DNA of 64,000 nucleotides from Buttiauxella agrestis ATCC 33320. GTDB taxonomy: Bacteria > Pseudomonadota > Gammaproteobacteria > Enterobacterales > Enterobacteriaceae. Shown in pieces: positions 14,169-24,556 of this stretch. Made by a program: the position numbers and the translations under genes. Location of the stretch: positions 1,116,001 through 1,180,000 of the forward strand of contig JALKFA010000001.1 of assembly GCA_024169445.1 (NCBI GenBank), read 5' to 3'. How positions within the stretch are numbered: position 1 is the first letter of the stretch; each line of letters opens with the position of its first letter. Under the pieces are notes generated by a model that did no database searches, had not been told where the DNA came from, and worked only from the letters and a program-made list of their open reading frames with translations.

Positions 14169-15272
14169 TTATTCCCAGGCTTCTAACAGGCGCTGACCGT
14201 ACTGGTCAGCAACTAACAGCGCGGCAATGGCTTGATCAACTGTCACACCGCCAGGCATATTGTGGATAGTTTCGCCTTCTGCACAGGCAACTCTCGCAAC
14301 AATGCGCATTTTTTCTGCAACTTCAGTTTTGATATCCAGCTGTGCCAGCGTGAGCGGTAAACCCACCGAGTGACACAGTGCGGCAACGGTTTCGAACTCT
14401 TCTTGCGAGGCGTTTTCCAGCACTAACTGGGTCAGCGTACCGAAAGCCACTTTTTCGCCATGATAGAAATGATGCGCATCTGGAATTGCGGTCAAACCGT
14501 TATGAATTGCATGAGCCGCCGCGAGGCCGCCGCTTTCAAAACCGACGCCGCTCAAATAGGTGTTGGCTTCGATGACGCGTTCCAGTGCTGGCGTAACAAC
14601 ATGCTGCTCTGCTGCAAGCATCGCTTTTTCACCCTCTTCGAGCAGTGTGTTGTAGCACAATTCTGCCAGAGCAAGCGCGGCATGAGTGCAACGGCCACCC
14701 GCCATAGTCGTCGCTCCGCTGCGTGAACATGCGCGGGCTTCAAACCAGGTCGCCAGAGCATCACCAATCCCTGCTGCCAGTAAACGAGCTGGCGCACCGG
14801 CGACGATTTTAGTGTCGACAATAACCATTTCTGGGTTGTTGGGGAGCAGCAGATAACGGTCGAATTCGCCGGTATCGGTATAAATAACGGAAAGGGCGCT
14901 ACATGGAGCGTCTGTGGAGGCAATGGTCGGAGCTATCGCGACCGGAACATCTATAAAGTGCGCCAGTGCTTTTGCGGTATCGAGCGTTTTTCCGCCACCG
15001 ATACCCAGTATTGCACTGCACTGCATTTTTTCTGCCACGGCGCGTAAACGATTTATTTCATTTTGCGAACATTCACCGCCAAATGGCGCGACTTCTAGCG
15101 CTAATCCGGCATCCTTCATGCTTTTGCTTAATGCTTCCTGCGCAAAACCTAATACAAATTTATCACCCACGACCAGCCAACGTTCGGCCAGTGGACTCAG
15201 ATATTCTCCTAGTCTTGTAATGACATCGGCACCCTGGATGTATTTACTCGGTGATTGAATGATGCGATCCAT
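14169..15272 (-). CDS. gldA: GldA, NAD+-dependent glycerol dehydrogenase
   Basis: Zinc enzyme of the iron-type alcohol dehydrogenase fold that oxidises glycerol to dihydroxyacetone and can also act on other small diols. The 367-residue length equals E. coli. The NAD-binding GGGKT is at 92-96, and the zinc ligands D171, H254 and H271 are in place. In E. coli gldA is next to fsaB and ptsA in a block that reaches ppc; here ppc lies directly upstream, so the fsaB-ptsA-frw-pflCD-yijO block is absent from this position and gldA stands alone. Confidence 0.95.
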   Translation of the reverse strand: MDRIIQSPSKYIQGADVITRLGEYLSPLAERWLVVGDKFVLGFAQEALSKSMKDAGLALEVAPFGGECSQNEINRLRAVAEKMQCSAILGIGGGKTLDTAKALAHFIDVPVAIAPTIASTDAPCSALSVIYTDTGEFDRYLLLPNNPEMVIVDTKIVAGAPARLLAAGIGDALATWFEARACSRSGATTMAGGRCTHAALALAELCYNTLLEEGEKAMLAAEQHVVTPALERVIEANTYLSGVGFESGGLAAAHAIHNGLTAIPDAHHFYHGEKVAFGTLTQLVLENASQEEFETVAALCHSVGLPLTLAQLDIKTEVAEKMRIVARVACAEGETIHNMPGGVTVDQAIAALLVADQYGQRLLEAWE

Positions 15273-15442
15273 ACTTTATTTCCCTTATAAGTGGATAGGG
15301 TCAAGTCCGTGAGTCGAGTCTTGCCCGAACTTCACTATTACTGACTCTACCGCAGGGGGGTTGAGTATTTGTTGAGCTACATCTAACGGCAGGGTGATCG
15401 TTTTGCAGACTGGCAGTTAATATCGTGGGTGGCACCGCATAG

Positions 15443-15476
15443 GGGTAAAAACAAAAACCCCGCTTGCGCGGGGTTT
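15443..15476 (-). terminator. Intrinsic terminator of ppc
   Basis: On the minus strand AAACCCCGC, a 4-nt loop and its complement are followed by a U-rich tract, 22 nt past the ppc stop codon. Confidence 0.9.
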
Positions 15477-15497
15477 GAAAACTGCCTGATTTCGGGC

Positions 15498-18149
15498 TTA
15501 ACCCGTGTTACGCATACCTGCCGCAACACCGGCAATGGTCACCATCAGCGCCTGTTCTACCTGCGCATTTGGTTCCTCACCTTTCTCTTCCAGTTGACGA
15601 GAACGGTGCAGCAATTCAGCCTGCAATACGTTCAACGGATCGGTGTAGATGTTACGTAACTGGATAGATTCGGCGATCCACGGCAAGTCGGCCATCAGAT
15701 GGGAATCGTTGGCGATATCCAGCACCACTTTGATATCCGCTTCCAGTTGGTCGCGTAGCTGTTTACCTAGCTTCCACAGTTCCGGTTTCACCAGACGTTG
15801 GTCGTAGTATTCCGCCAACCACAAGTCAGCTTTGGCAAAGACCATTTCCAGCATCCCAAGGCGTGTCGAGAAGAATGGCCAGTCGCGGCACATCGTTTCC
15901 AGCACATCTTGTTTGCCATCTTCGACAACTTTTTGTAACGCGGCACCCGCGCCCAACCAGGCTGGAAGCATCAGACGGTTCTGCGTCCAGGCGAAAATCC
16001 ACGGAATGGCTCGCAGAGACTCAACGCCACCGTTAGGTTTACGTTTCGCAGGGCGTGAACCCAGCGGCAGTTTACCCAGTTCCAGCTCTGGTGTTGCTGA
16101 ACGGAAATACGGCACGAAGTCTTCGTTTTCGCGGATATACCCACGATACATATCACAGGAGGTCGCAGACAGATCCTCCATGATATGTTTCCACTCTTTC
16201 TTCGGCTCTGGCGGCGGCAGCAGGTTAGCTTCAAGAATCGCGCTGGTGTAGAGCGACAGGCTGCTGATAGTGATTTCCGGCAGACCGTATTTGAAGCGAA
16301 TCATCTCGCCTTGTTCAGTCACGCGCAGGCCGCCTTTCAGGCTGCCCGGAGGTTGAGAAAGCAGAGCTGCATGCGCTGGCGCACCGCCACGACCAATAGA
16401 ACCGCCGCGTCCGTGGAACAGCGTCAGGGTAATTCCGGCTTTCTCGCAGGTTTTGATCAGCGCATCTTGTGCCTGATACTGCGCCCAGGATGCCGCCATC
16501 ACGCCTGCGTCTTTTGCCGAGTCAGAATAGCCAATCATGACCATCTGTTTGCCCTGAATAAAGCCGCGATACCAGTCGATATTCAGCAACTGAGTCATTA
16601 CGTCGTCGGCGTTGTTCAGGTCGTCGAGGGTTTCGAACAGTGGAGCCACAGGCAGCGCGAAAGTGCAGCCCGCTTCTTTGAGTAACAGGTGAACCGCCAG
16701 CACGTCCGACGGCGTTTTTGCCATCGAAATCACGTAAGCCGCGATTGAACCACGTGGAGCTTCGGCAATGACTTTGCAGGTATCCAGCACTTCGCGAGTT
16801 TCTTCGCTCGGTTCCCACTGGCGCGGCAAAAGTGGACGCTTAGAGTTCAATTCACGGATCAAGAAGGCTTGTTTGTCCGCCTCGGACCAGCTTTCGTAAT
16901 CACCAATGCCCAGGTAGCGAGTCATCTCGCCCAGCGCTTCGGTATGGCGAGTACTTTCCTGGCGGACATCAATGCGCACCAACGGAACGCCGAAGCATTT
17001 CACGCGGCGCAAGGTGTCGAGTAACTGACCGTTAGCGATAATGCCCATACCGCAAGCTTGTAGCGACTGGTAACACGCGTAGAGCGGATCCCAAAGCTGT
17101 TCGTTTTGCGTCAGTAAACCTTCTGGTTTTGGCAGATGCTGGCCTTTCAGGCGTGCTTCCAGCCAGGCTTGAGTCACCATTAATTGCTGACGAATACCTT
17201 TCATGATGCAACGGTACGGCTCTTGTGCGGCGTCCGGGCCTGCAAGTTCGCTCAGTTCAGGCGTGCATTCCACCATCGAAAGCTCAGAAATCAGCACCTG
17301 AATATCGCGCAGGAACAGGTCGGTGGCTTTCCAGCGGCTGAGCAACAGCACGTGGCGGGTAATATCGGCGGTCACGTTCGGGTTGCCGTCGCGGTCGCCG
17401 CCCATCCAGGAGGTGAATCGTACCGGGACGAAATCGACCGGCAGTTTGTAATTCAGATTGTCTTCGAGTTGCTCGTTCAGTTCGCGCAGGTAGTTAGGAA
17501 CCCCTTCCCACAGGCTGTTTTCAACTACCGCAAAACCCCATTTCGCTTCATCTACAGGGGACGGGCGGTATTTACGGATTTCATCGGTGTGCCAGGCCTG
17601 TGCCACCAGTTGGCGCAGACGGCGCATAATCTGGTTACGTTCGTAATCGGCAATGTCGCTATGGTCGAGTTGTTTCAGGCAGCTGTTTACTTCAACCAGC
17701 TTGTGAATCAGGGTGCGGCGGGTGATTTCGGTTGGGTGTGCGGTCAGAACTAATTCTAATGACAGCGATTCAACAGCATCACGAACGGCATCTTCGCTAA
17801 TATCCGGCTGATTTTTTAATTTTTGGAGTGTCTTAGCGATAACTTCGGGATTGCTGGCGGCTTCGCCATTAGCGGAAATACTGTGATATTGCTCGGCGGT
17901 GTTGGCCAGGTTCAGGAACTGGCTGAATGCACGGGCTACAGGGAGTAGTTCGTCATTAGACAGGTTCTGTAACGTGGTGAGCAACTCTTGACGGTTCGCT
18001 TCATTGCCCGCTCGTGACGATTTCGACAACTTACGGATTGTTTCTACCCGGTCAAGGATGTTTTCACCTAATGCATCTTTGATGGTATCCCCGAGCAACT
18101 TGCCGAGCATACTGACATTACTTCGCAAAGCGGAATATTGTTCGTTCAT
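15498..18149 (-). CDS. ppc: Ppc, phosphoenolpyruvate carboxylase
   Basis: It carboxylates phosphoenolpyruvate to oxaloacetate, replenishing the TCA cycle. The 883 residues from the ATG at 18149 equal E. coli; the frame is open five codons upstream but the family start is MNEQYS. Catalytic H138 in TAHPTE and the glycine-rich [12 protein letters not shown] loop are present, and the C-terminus RNTG needed for activity is intact. It is monocistronic with its own terminator. argE lies upstream on the same strand after a 238-bp gap holding the argE terminator and the presumed ppc promoter. Confidence 0.98.
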   Translation of the reverse strand: MNEQYSALRSNVSMLGKLLGDTIKDALGENILDRVETIRKLSKSSRAGNEANRQELLTTLQNLSNDELLPVARAFSQFLNLANTAEQYHSISANGEAASNPEVIAKTLQKLKNQPDISEDAVRDAVESLSLELVLTAHPTEITRRTLIHKLVEVNSCLKQLDHSDIADYERNQIMRRLRQLVAQAWHTDEIRKYRPSPVDEAKWGFAVVENSLWEGVPNYLRELNEQLEDNLNYKLPVDFVPVRFTSWMGGDRDGNPNVTADITRHVLLLSRWKATDLFLRDIQVLISELSMVECTPELSELAGPDAAQEPYRCIMKGIRQQLMVTQAWLEARLKGQHLPKPEGLLTQNEQLWDPLYACYQSLQACGMGIIANGQLLDTLRRVKCFGVPLVRIDVRQESTRHTEALGEMTRYLGIGDYESWSEADKQAFLIRELNSKRPLLPRQWEPSEETREVLDTCKVIAEAPRGSIAAYVISMAKTPSDVLAVHLLLKEAGCTFALPVAPLFETLDDLNNADDVMTQLLNIDWYRGFIQGKQMVMIGYSDSAKDAGVMAASWAQYQAQDALIKTCEKAGITLTLFHGRGGSIGRGGAPAHAALLSQPPGSLKGGLRVTEQGEMIRFKYGLPEITISSLSLYTSAILEANLLPPPEPKKEWKHIMEDLSATSCDMYRGYIRENEDFVPYFRSATPELELGKLPLGSRPAKRKPNGGVESLRAIPWIFAWTQNRLMLPAWLGAGAALQKVVEDGKQDVLETMCRDWPFFSTRLGMLEMVFAKADLWLAEYYDQRLVKPELWKLGKQLRDQLEADIKVVLDIANDSHLMADLPWIAESIQLRNIYTDPLNVLQAELLHRSRQLEEKGEEPNAQVEQALMVTIAGVAAGMRNTG

Positions 18150-18353
18150 TGTAGTCCCACACACCCCATCTTTTTATGTAACTTAATTTCACCCGTGAAG
18201 GTTCAACACCGTCTTTATAAAGCCACGTAAGTTATCATTCGTCAATTGCTACGAAATCGTTTCAGCAAACGAATAAATGGCGCTAATTCATGAAATTTAA
18301 TTACTAACTTCGTGGATAAGCGTTTCTTATGAGGATCCGCTAAAAAGCAGCTG

Positions 18354-18374
18354 AAAAAGGGGGCAAAACCCCCT
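18354..18374 (-). terminator. Intrinsic terminator of argE
   Basis: On the minus strand AGGGGG, a 5-nt loop and CCCCCT are followed by a U run, just past the argE stop. Confidence 0.85.
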
Positions 18375-18387
18375 GAATCGCTATTTT

Positions 18388-19539
18388 TCAATGCCAGCAA
18401 AAATGATGCACAACCTGTGTAATGAGTTTGCGAGTTGGCTCGATAAACCGTGTTTCGAGGTATTCGTCCGGCTGGTGTGCCTGGTTTATAGAACCTGGTC
18501 CCAGAACCAGCGTCGGGCAAATGGTCTGAATAAATGGTGCTTCGGTGCAGTAGTTCACCACTTCTGTTTGCGCGCCTAATAACTTTTCGACCACTTGTAC
18601 TAGCTGGTGGTCTTTGGCGCACTCATAGCCCGGAATCGGCGGGTGAAGTTCAGAAACCGTCAGGCGGCCTGGCCATTTCTGGCTTACCGGTTCCAGCGCT
18701 TCGTTAAGCAAACCGTTAAGATCATTTAACGTAAGGCCCGGAAGCGGGCGAATATCCATATGCAGTTCACAACAGGCACAAATACGGTTGGCGGCATCGC
18801 CACCGCTGATATGGCCGAGGTTTAGCGTTGGATACGGCACGGTGAAGGCATCGTGGTGATAACGCTCTTTCAGCGTGTTTTTCAGCGACATGATGTGGCC
18901 GATTGCGTCGTGCATCAGTTCGATAGCGTTCACGCCCCGAGCGGGATCGCTGGAGTGACCGGACTGGCCTAGAATGCGAATCGCGTTAGAGATATGGCCT
19001 TTGTGGGCGCGCACTGGCTGCAACGAAGTCGGCTCACCAATAATGGCGCAGTCCGGGCGTATGCTGGTGTTTTCAGAGAAATAGCGTGCGCCCGCCATAG
19101 TCGTTTCTTCATCGGCGGTTGCCAGAATATAGAGCGGCTTTTTAAGCGTCGTCACATCCACATCGCGCAGCGCATCGAGAATAAAGGCGAAGAAACCTTT
19201 CATATCGGCAGTGCCGAGGCCGTACAGTTTATTTTCATGTTCGGTCAGCGTGAACGGATCGCGTGTCCAGCGGCCATCGTCGAACGGAACGGTATCCGTG
19301 TGACCCGCCAGCAACAACCCACCGGCACCGGTACCGGTGCTCGCCAGCATATTGAATTTATTACGTGTACCTGGTACGGGTTGTATTTCGACATTAAAGC
19401 CAAGATCGCGGAACCAGTCCGCCAGCAAATTGATTAAAGACTGATTGCTCTGATCCAATGCACTGTCGGTAGCGCTGATGGAAGGGGTGGCGATCAATGC
19501 GCGGTAAATCTCGATAAAAGGAGGTAATTTCATCTTCAC
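18388..19539 (-). CDS. argE: ArgE, acetylornithine deacetylase
   Basis: Metal-dependent M20-family hydrolase that releases ornithine from N-acetylornithine. The 383-residue length equals E. coli. H80, D112 and the E144-E145 pair of the dinuclear metal site are in their usual positions, and the C-terminal HQPDEYLE segment carries the last histidine ligand. The start is taken as GTG at 19539 by length; an ATG two codons later (19533) is possible. It is divergent from argCBGH and shares the ARG-box operator with it. Confidence 0.97.
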   Translation of the reverse strand: MKMKLPPFIEIYRALIATPSISATDSALDQSNQSLINLLADWFRDLGFNVEIQPVPGTRNKFNMLASTGTGAGGLLLAGHTDTVPFDDGRWTRDPFTLTEHENKLYGLGTADMKGFFAFILDALRDVDVTTLKKPLYILATADEETTMAGARYFSENTSIRPDCAIIGEPTSLQPVRAHKGHISNAIRILGQSGHSSDPARGVNAIELMHDAIGHIMSLKNTLKERYHHDAFTVPYPTLNLGHISGGDAANRICACCELHMDIRPLPGLTLNDLNGLLNEALEPVSQKWPGRLTVSELHPPIPGYECAKDHQLVQVVEKLLGAQTEVVNYCTEAPFIQTICPTLVLGPGSINQAHQPDEYLETRFIEPTRKLITQVVHHFCWH

Positions 19540-19565
19540 TGTTGACAGGCCTTAGCTCAGGTTGG

Positions 19566-19604
19566 TATACATAATCATGCAGTAATATTGAATAAAAATA
19601 CATT
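19566..19604. promoter_or_regulatory. Pair of ARG boxes (ArgR operator) between argE and argC
   Basis: Two 18-bp boxes at 19566-19583 and 19587-19604 are separated by exactly 3 bp, the canonical ArgR spacing. The second has TGAATAAAAATACA, 13 of 14 to the core consensus; the first matches 10 of 14. ArgR hexamers with arginine should repress both the argE and the argC promoters. The rest of this 183-bp gap holds the divergent promoters and a long argC leader. Confidence 0.85.
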
Positions 19605-19722
19605 ATTACCTGCCGCGATGGAACCCCTGGTTCCGGTGGATTGAACCACGTCGTTGTACGTTGGGTGATGGCTTTCAGCTGACACCTTTAGCAGACACAA
19701 CCTAAGAAGGTGTACAGCCGAG

Positions 19723-20727
19723 ATGTTGAATACGCTGATTGTTGGTGCCAGCGGTTATGCAGGCGCAGAGCTTGTGACCTATTTGAATCGCCATCCTCAT
19801 ATGAACATAACCGCTTTGACGGTTTCAGCGCAAAGTAATGACGCAGGAAAATTGATATCTGATTTGCATCCGCAATTAAAAGGTATCGTGGACATGCCGT
19901 TACTGCCAATGTCGGATATCAGCGAATTTACCGATGGTGTGGATGTTGTTTTTCTTGCCACAGCCCATGAAGTCAGCCATGACCTGGCACCGCAGTTTCT
20001 TGCGAAAGGCTGCGTTGTCATTGACTTGTCCGGTGCATTCCGCGTCAACGATGCTAAGTTTTATCAACTCTATTACGGCTTTACGCATCAGCACCCTGAA
20101 TTGCTTGAGCAGGCGGTTTATGGCCTAGCGGAATGGCAGAGCGACAGAATAAAAGAAACCAGTTTAATTTCTGTGCCTGGCTGCTATCCAACGGCCTCCC
20201 AACTGGCGTTAAAACCTCTGATTGAAGCGGGTTTGCTGGATTTAAACCAGTGGCCGGTGATTAACGCAACCAGCGGTGTGAGCGGTGCAGGGCGCAAAGC
20301 GGCGATCTCTAACAGTTTCTGCGAAGTGAGCCTGCAACCGTATGGCATTTTTAATCATCGCCATCATCCAGAAATTGTCACGCATCTCGGGACTCCAGTG
20401 ATTTTCACTCCACACTTGGGCAATTTCCCGCGCGGGATTCTGGCGACCATTACTTGCCGCCTGAAAGCCGGGGTGACCCAGCAGCAAGTCGCCGAGGTGT
20501 TTAATCAGGCTTATCAAGATAAACCGTTAGTGCGCCTGTATGACAAAGGCGTGCCAGCACTGAAAAACGTGGTTGGCCTGCCGTTCTGCGATATTGGTTT
20601 CGCAGTGCAGGGCGAGCATCTGATTGTCGTCGCGACCGAAGATAACCTTCTGAAAGGCGCGTCGGCCCAGGCTGTGCAGTGCCTGAATATTCGTTTTGGC
20701 TTTGCCGAAACGCAGTCTCTTATTTAA
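19723..20727 (+). CDS. argC: ArgC, N-acetyl-gamma-glutamyl-phosphate reductase
   Basis: NADPH-dependent reduction of N-acetylglutamyl phosphate to the semialdehyde, third step of ornithine synthesis. The 334-residue length equals E. coli. The dinucleotide motif GASGYAGAE is at 8-16 and the catalytic cysteine is C154 in VPGCYPTA. It is the first gene of argCBGH; argB follows after 12 nt. Confidence 0.98.
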   Translation: MLNTLIVGASGYAGAELVTYLNRHPHMNITALTVSAQSNDAGKLISDLHPQLKGIVDMPLLPMSDISEFTDGVDVVFLATAHEVSHDLAPQFLAKGCVVIDLSGAFRVNDAKFYQLYYGFTHQHPELLEQAVYGLAEWQSDRIKETSLISVPGCYPTASQLALKPLIEAGLLDLNQWPVINATSGVSGAGRKAAISNSFCEVSLQPYGIFNHRHHPEIVTHLGTPVIFTPHLGNFPRGILATITCRLKAGVTQQQVAEVFNQAYQDKPLVRLYDKGVPALKNVVGLPFCDIGFAVQGEHLIVVATEDNLLKGASAQAVQCLNIRFGFAETQSLI

Positions 20728-20739
20728 TCGGCTGGGTGA

Positions 20740-21516
20740 ATGATGAATCCATTAATTATCAAATTAGGCGGCGTACTGCTGGATAGCGAAGAAGCGCTGG
20801 AGCGCTTGTTTACCGCGCTGGTGAACTATCGTCAGTCCCATCAACGTCCGCTGGTGATTGTTCACGGTGGTGGCTGTGTGGTTGATGAGCTGATGAAAAA
20901 GCTCTCCTTACCGGTGACCAAGAAAAACGGCCTGCGTGTTACGCCTGCTGACCAGATTGACATTATTACCGGTGCGCTGGCGGGTACGGCGAACAAAACG
21001 TTGTTGGCGTGGGCCAAAAAACATGACATCAATGGTGTCGGTCTTTGCCTCGGCGATGGCGACAGCGTCACGGTGACCAAACTCGATGAAGCATTGGGCC
21101 ATGTCGGCCTTGCAAAGCCAGGTTCAGCTAAGCTGATTACCACGCTGCTGGATTCCGGTTTCCTGCCGATTGTTAGCTCTATTGGCGTTACCGCTGAAGG
21201 CGAGCTGATGAACGTCAATGCCGATCAGGCCGCTACGGCACTGGCTGCCACGCTCGGCGCGGATCTCATTCTGCTGTCAGACGTCAGCGGTATTCTGGAT
21301 GGCAAAGGTCAACGTATTGCGGAAATGACGGCGGCAAAAGCCGAGCAGTTGATCGCTCAAGGCATTATTACCGACGGCATGATTGTTAAGGTTAACGCGG
21401 CGCTGGATGCAGCACGTACGCTGGGTCGCCCGGTGGATATTGCGTCATGGCGTCACGCGGAGCAGTTACCTTCTTTATTTAACGGCGTGGCCATTGGCAC
21501 CCGTATTCTGGCTTAG
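20740..21516 (+). CDS. argB: ArgB, N-acetylglutamate kinase
   Basis: It phosphorylates N-acetylglutamate with ATP, second step of ornithine synthesis. The 258 residues match the short, arginine-insensitive enteric form, with no N-terminal extension of the arginine-inhibited type. The glycine-rich [12 protein letters not shown] near the N-terminus and [10 protein letters not shown] (about 45-54) are the nucleotide and phosphate loops. Two ATG codons are adjacent (20740, 20743); the first is used. Second gene of argCBGH. Confidence 0.97.
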   Translation: MMNPLIIKLGGVLLDSEEALERLFTALVNYRQSHQRPLVIVHGGGCVVDELMKKLSLPVTKKNGLRVTPADQIDIITGALAGTANKTLLAWAKKHDINGVGLCLGDGDSVTVTKLDEALGHVGLAKPGSAKLITTLLDSGFLPIVSSIGVTAEGELMNVNADQAATALAATLGADLILLSDVSGILDGKGQRIAEMTAAKAEQLIAQGIITDGMIVKVNAALDAARTLGRPVDIASWRHAEQLPSLFNGVAIGTRILA

Positions 21517-21534
21517 TTTTGAAAGGATAAGACA

Positions 21535-22752
21535 ATGCAAAATCACGGCATCAAAAAAATCGTTCTCGCTTATTCTGGCGGCCTTGATACTTCAGCCATC
21601 ATTCCATGGCTGAAAGAAAACTACGGCGGCTGTGAAGTGGTCGCTTGTGTGGTGGATATCGGCCAGGATCGTGAAGACCTGAAAGGTGTTGAGCAAAAAG
21701 CACTGCGCTCTGGCGCAACTGAGTGTTATGTCGTTGATGCGCGTGAAGAATTCATCAGCGATTACGTCTATCCAGTATTGCAGACTGGCGCACTGTACGA
21801 AGGCAGCTACCTGCTGGGTACGTCTATGGCGCGTCCGCTGATTGCGAAAGCACTGGTTGATGTCGCCACTAAAGTGGGCGCCGATGCGCTGTGCCACGGT
21901 GCGACCGGCAAAGGTAACGACCAGGTCCGTTTCGAATCCACCTGGGCTGCACTGGCTCCACATCTGAAAGTGGTTGCACCATGGCGTGAGTGGGATTTGC
22001 GTTCCCGTGAAGCGTTGCTGGATTACCTGAAAGAGCGTGATATTCCGACCACCGCGTCACTTGAGAAAATCTACAGCCGTGATGAAAACGCATGGCACAT
22101 CTCCACTGAAGGCGGCGTGCTGGAAAGCCCATGGAATGCACCAAACAAAGATTGCTGGGTGTGGACTGTTGACCCTAAAGAAGCGCCAGACCAGGCAGAG
22201 CAAGTGACGGTTACTGTTAAGCAAGGCAAAGTGGTTGCGGTTAACGGCGAAACCATGACGCCTTATCAGTGCCTGGAAACGCTGAATAAGATTGGCTCTA
22301 AACACGGCATTGGCCGTATCGATATCGTAGAAAACCGTCTGGTGGGGATTAAATCCCGTGGCTGCTACGAAACCCCAGGAGGCACCATTATGATGGCGGC
22401 ACTGCGTGGTGTTGAGCAGTTGGTTCTGGATCGCGATAGCTTCAAATGGCGTGAGCAACTGGGCTTGGAAATGTCTTACGTGGTTTACGATGGCCGTTGG
22501 TTCGCGCCGTTGCGTAAATCTTTGCAGGCATCTGCTGAATCGCTGGCAGCAGAAGTGAACGGCGAAGTGGTGCTGGAGCTGTATAAAGGCCAGGTTACCG
22601 CGACGCAGAAAAAATCTCCTGACAGCCTGTACAGCGAAGAGTTCGCGACCTTTGGTGAAGACGAAGTGTATGACCATAGCCATGCGGGCGGCTTTATCCG
22701 TCTGTTCTCGTTGTCGTCACGTATTCGTGCACTGAACGAACTGAAGAAGTAA
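21535..22752 (+). CDS. argG: ArgG, argininosuccinate synthase (about 400-residue type)
   Basis: It condenses citrulline and aspartate with ATP cleavage to argininosuccinate. The P-loop SGGLDTS is at 14-20, and the citrulline/aspartate-binding segment [13 protein letters not shown] is typical of the family. At 405 residues this is the common bacterial type, not the 447-residue form of E. coli K-12 argG, which lies elsewhere on that map. Here it stands 18 nt behind argB with an AAGGAT ribosome binding site and so forms argCBGH, an order I recall from Serratia, Yersinia and Erwinia relatives. An inverted repeat follows before argH. Confidence 0.97.
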   Translation: MQNHGIKKIVLAYSGGLDTSAIIPWLKENYGGCEVVACVVDIGQDREDLKGVEQKALRSGATECYVVDAREEFISDYVYPVLQTGALYEGSYLLGTSMARPLIAKALVDVATKVGADALCHGATGKGNDQVRFESTWAALAPHLKVVAPWREWDLRSREALLDYLKERDIPTTASLEKIYSRDENAWHISTEGGVLESPWNAPNKDCWVWTVDPKEAPDQAEQVTVTVKQGKVVAVNGETMTPYQCLETLNKIGSKHGIGRIDIVENRLVGIKSRGCYETPGGTIMMAALRGVEQLVLDRDSFKWREQLGLEMSYVVYDGRWFAPLRKSLQASAESLAAEVNGEVVLELYKGQVTATQKKSPDSLYSEEFATFGEDEVYDHSHAGGFIRLFSLSSRIRALNELKK

Positions 22753-22762
22753 TCAATAGCCT

Positions 22763-22852
22763 CCCTCTCCTGGGGGAGAGGGCCGGGGTGAGGGCGTCTG
22801 TAGTCAAAATTTCCCCTCACCCTCACCCTAACCCTCTCCCTTAGGAGAGGGG
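22763..22852. repeat. Double inverted GC-rich repeat between argG and argH
   Basis: Two inverted copies of a GC-rich unit, each a hairpin by itself: CCCTCTCC with GGAGAGGG at 763-782 (first copy) and again at 832-851 (second copy), positions counted from 22000. The copies are also complementary to each other over about 35 nt, so a long cruciform can form. It fills most of the 163-bp argG-argH gap. I recall such CCCTCTCC/GGTGAGGG units as common intergenic repeats in Gammaproteobacteria. Confidence 0.8.
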
Positions 22853-22915
22853 ATCAGAATGGTTTAACTCTTCTCATTCAGAGAAGGGAACAAAAGAATT
22901 TAATGGAGCATCAAT

Positions 22916-24289
22916 ATGGCACTTTGGGGTGGACGTTTTACTCAGGCAGCAGATCAGCGGTTCAAATCGTTCAATGACTCATTACGTTTTGACTACCGAC
23001 TGGCTGAGCAAGACATTGTCGGTTCTGTCGCCTGGTCCAAAGCGCTGGTTACCGTTGGTGTTCTGACCGTTGCTGAACAACAGGAGCTTGAGCAAGCGCT
23101 TAATTTCCTGCTTGAAGAAGTTCAGGCGAATCCGCAAGCCATTCTTGAGAGCGATGCGGAAGATATTCATAGCTGGGTGGAAGGGAAGCTCATCGATAAA
23201 GTTGGTGCGTTGGGCAAGAAACTCCACACGGGCCGTAGCCGTAATGACCAGGTCGCCACCGACCTTAAACTGTGGTGCAAAATGCAAATCAGCGAATTGC
23301 TGGGGGCGACTCGCCAATTGCAACAGGCGCTGATTGAAACCGCTGAAAACAATCAAGATGCCGTGATGCCGGGTTACACGCACTTGCAACGTGCGCAACC
23401 AGTGACGTTTGCGCACTGGTGTCTGGCTTATGTTGAAATGCTGGCGCGTGACGAAAGCCGTTTACAGAGCACGCTCGAACGCCTGGACGTTAGCCCTTTG
23501 GGTAGCGGCGCACTGGCAGGCACGGCTTATGAAATCGACCGTGATCAACTGGCGGGCTGGTTAGGTTTTGCCTCGGCCACCCGTAACAGCCTCGATAGCG
23601 TGTCCGATCGTGACCACGTCCTGGAACTGCTTTCTGACGCGTCTATCGGCATGGTTCACTTATCGCGTTTTGCTGAAGACCTGATTTTCTTCAACACGGG
23701 TGAAGCGGGCTTTGTTGAGTTATCTGACCGCGTGACATCAGGTTCTTCCCTGATGCCGCAGAAGAAAAACCCAGATGCGCTGGAGCTTATTCGTGGCAAA
23801 TGTGGCCGTGTGCAGGGCGCGCTGACTGGCATGATGATGACCCTGAAAGGTCTGCCGCTGGCGTACAACAAAGACATGCAGGAAGACAAAGAGGGCTTGT
23901 TCGACGCGCTTGATACCTGGCTCGATTGCCTGCATATGTCCGTGTTGGTTCTGGATGGCATTCAGGTGAAGCGCCCGCGTTGTAAAGAAGCTGCCGAGCA
24001 GGGTTATGCCAACGCAACTGAACTGGCTGATTACCTGGTCGCGAAAGGGGTTCCTTTCCGTGAAGCGCACCACATTGTGGGTGAGGCCGTAGTGGAAGCG
24101 ATTCGTCAGGGCAAGGCGCTGGAAGCTTTGTCGCTCGCCGATTTGCAAAAATTCAGTGCGACGATTGGTGACGATGTTTACCCGATTCTGTCTTTGCAAT
24201 CTTGCCTGGATAAACGTTCAGCCAAAGGCGGCGTGTCTCCGAAACAGGTAGCACAGGCGATTGTCGACGCGAAACAGCGTCTGGTTTAA
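22916..24289 (+). CDS. argH: ArgH, argininosuccinate lyase
   Basis: It splits argininosuccinate into arginine and fumarate, the last step of the pathway. The 457-residue length equals E. coli. The fumarase/aspartase superfamily signature [11 protein letters not shown] lies at 276-286 with the catalytic serine S277, and HTGRSRNDQ (about 104-112) binds substrate. Last gene of argCBGH, separated from argG by the hairpin repeat, so its expression may differ from the upstream genes. A terminator follows. Confidence 0.98.
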   Translation: MALWGGRFTQAADQRFKSFNDSLRFDYRLAEQDIVGSVAWSKALVTVGVLTVAEQQELEQALNFLLEEVQANPQAILESDAEDIHSWVEGKLIDKVGALGKKLHTGRSRNDQVATDLKLWCKMQISELLGATRQLQQALIETAENNQDAVMPGYTHLQRAQPVTFAHWCLAYVEMLARDESRLQSTLERLDVSPLGSGALAGTAYEIDRDQLAGWLGFASATRNSLDSVSDRDHVLELLSDASIGMVHLSRFAEDLIFFNTGEAGFVELSDRVTSGSSLMPQKKNPDALELIRGKCGRVQGALTGMMMTLKGLPLAYNKDMQEDKEGLFDALDTWLDCLHMSVLVLDGIQVKRPRCKEAAEQGYANATELADYLVAKGVPFREAHHIVGEAVVEAIRQGKALEALSLADLQKFSATIGDDVYPILSLQSCLDKRSAKGGVSPKQVAQAIVDAKQRLV

Positions 24290-24310
24290 CCTTATCTGCA
24301 AGATAAGAAG

Positions 24311-24340
24311 AGCCTGGCCTTGTGCCGGGCTTGTTTGTTT
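24311..24340 (+). terminator. Probable terminator of argCBGH
   Basis: AGCCTGGC and GCCGGGCT pair with one wobble around a 5-nt loop, followed by a broken T tract (TGTTTGTTT), about 20 nt after the argH stop. Confidence 0.65.
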
Positions 24341-24351
24341 ATAAGGGATAA

Positions 24352-24462
24352 AAAAAGAGCGGACATAATGTCCGCTAAATGATTCACGTTGGCTTCAGTA
24401 GGTCATTCGGAGAACTGAGTTCTCACAACACATTCCAGAGTCGTAGATGGTTTGTGCTGTTG
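24352..24462 (-). ncRNA. oxyS: OxyS small RNA
   Basis: Divergent from oxyR and in the E. coli position between argH and oxyR. On the minus strand the sequence GAAGCCAACGTGAA is shared with E. coli OxyS as I remember it, preceded by a hairpin (GAGAACT/AGTTCTC) and followed by the terminator stem AGCGGACA/TGTCCGCT with a U run at its 3' end. An AATAAT -10 lies at 24469-24474, giving a start near 24462 and a length of about 111 nt against 109 in E. coli. OxyS is an Hfq-binding regulator induced by peroxide. The 5' part and the terminator loop differ from E. coli. Confidence 0.8.
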
Positions 24463-24498
24463 ATGGCTATTATTGAACATCAATGGTTGATAGGGATA

Positions 24499-24535
24499 AT
24501 CGTTCGTTGCTATGATTTCTATCGCCATGGTCTAT
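24499..24535. promoter_or_regulatory. OxyR binding site between oxyS and oxyR
   Basis: ATCG, CTAT, ATCG and CTAT are separated by exactly 7, 7 and 7 bp, 14 of 16 matches to the OxyR motif ATAG-CTAT-ATAG-CTAT. It ends about 37 bp upstream of the predicted oxyS start, the activation position, and lies 22 bp before the oxyR ATG, where it would also repress oxyR. It contains two matching CTAT tetramers in perfect register. Confidence 0.85.
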
Positions 24536-24556
24536 CATGGCGCCGGAGGATAGAGA

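Noticed and set aside
18242-18622. A 126-codon minus frame over the argE 3' end
   Set aside because: It shares DNA with the end of argE in another frame and crosses the argE terminator.
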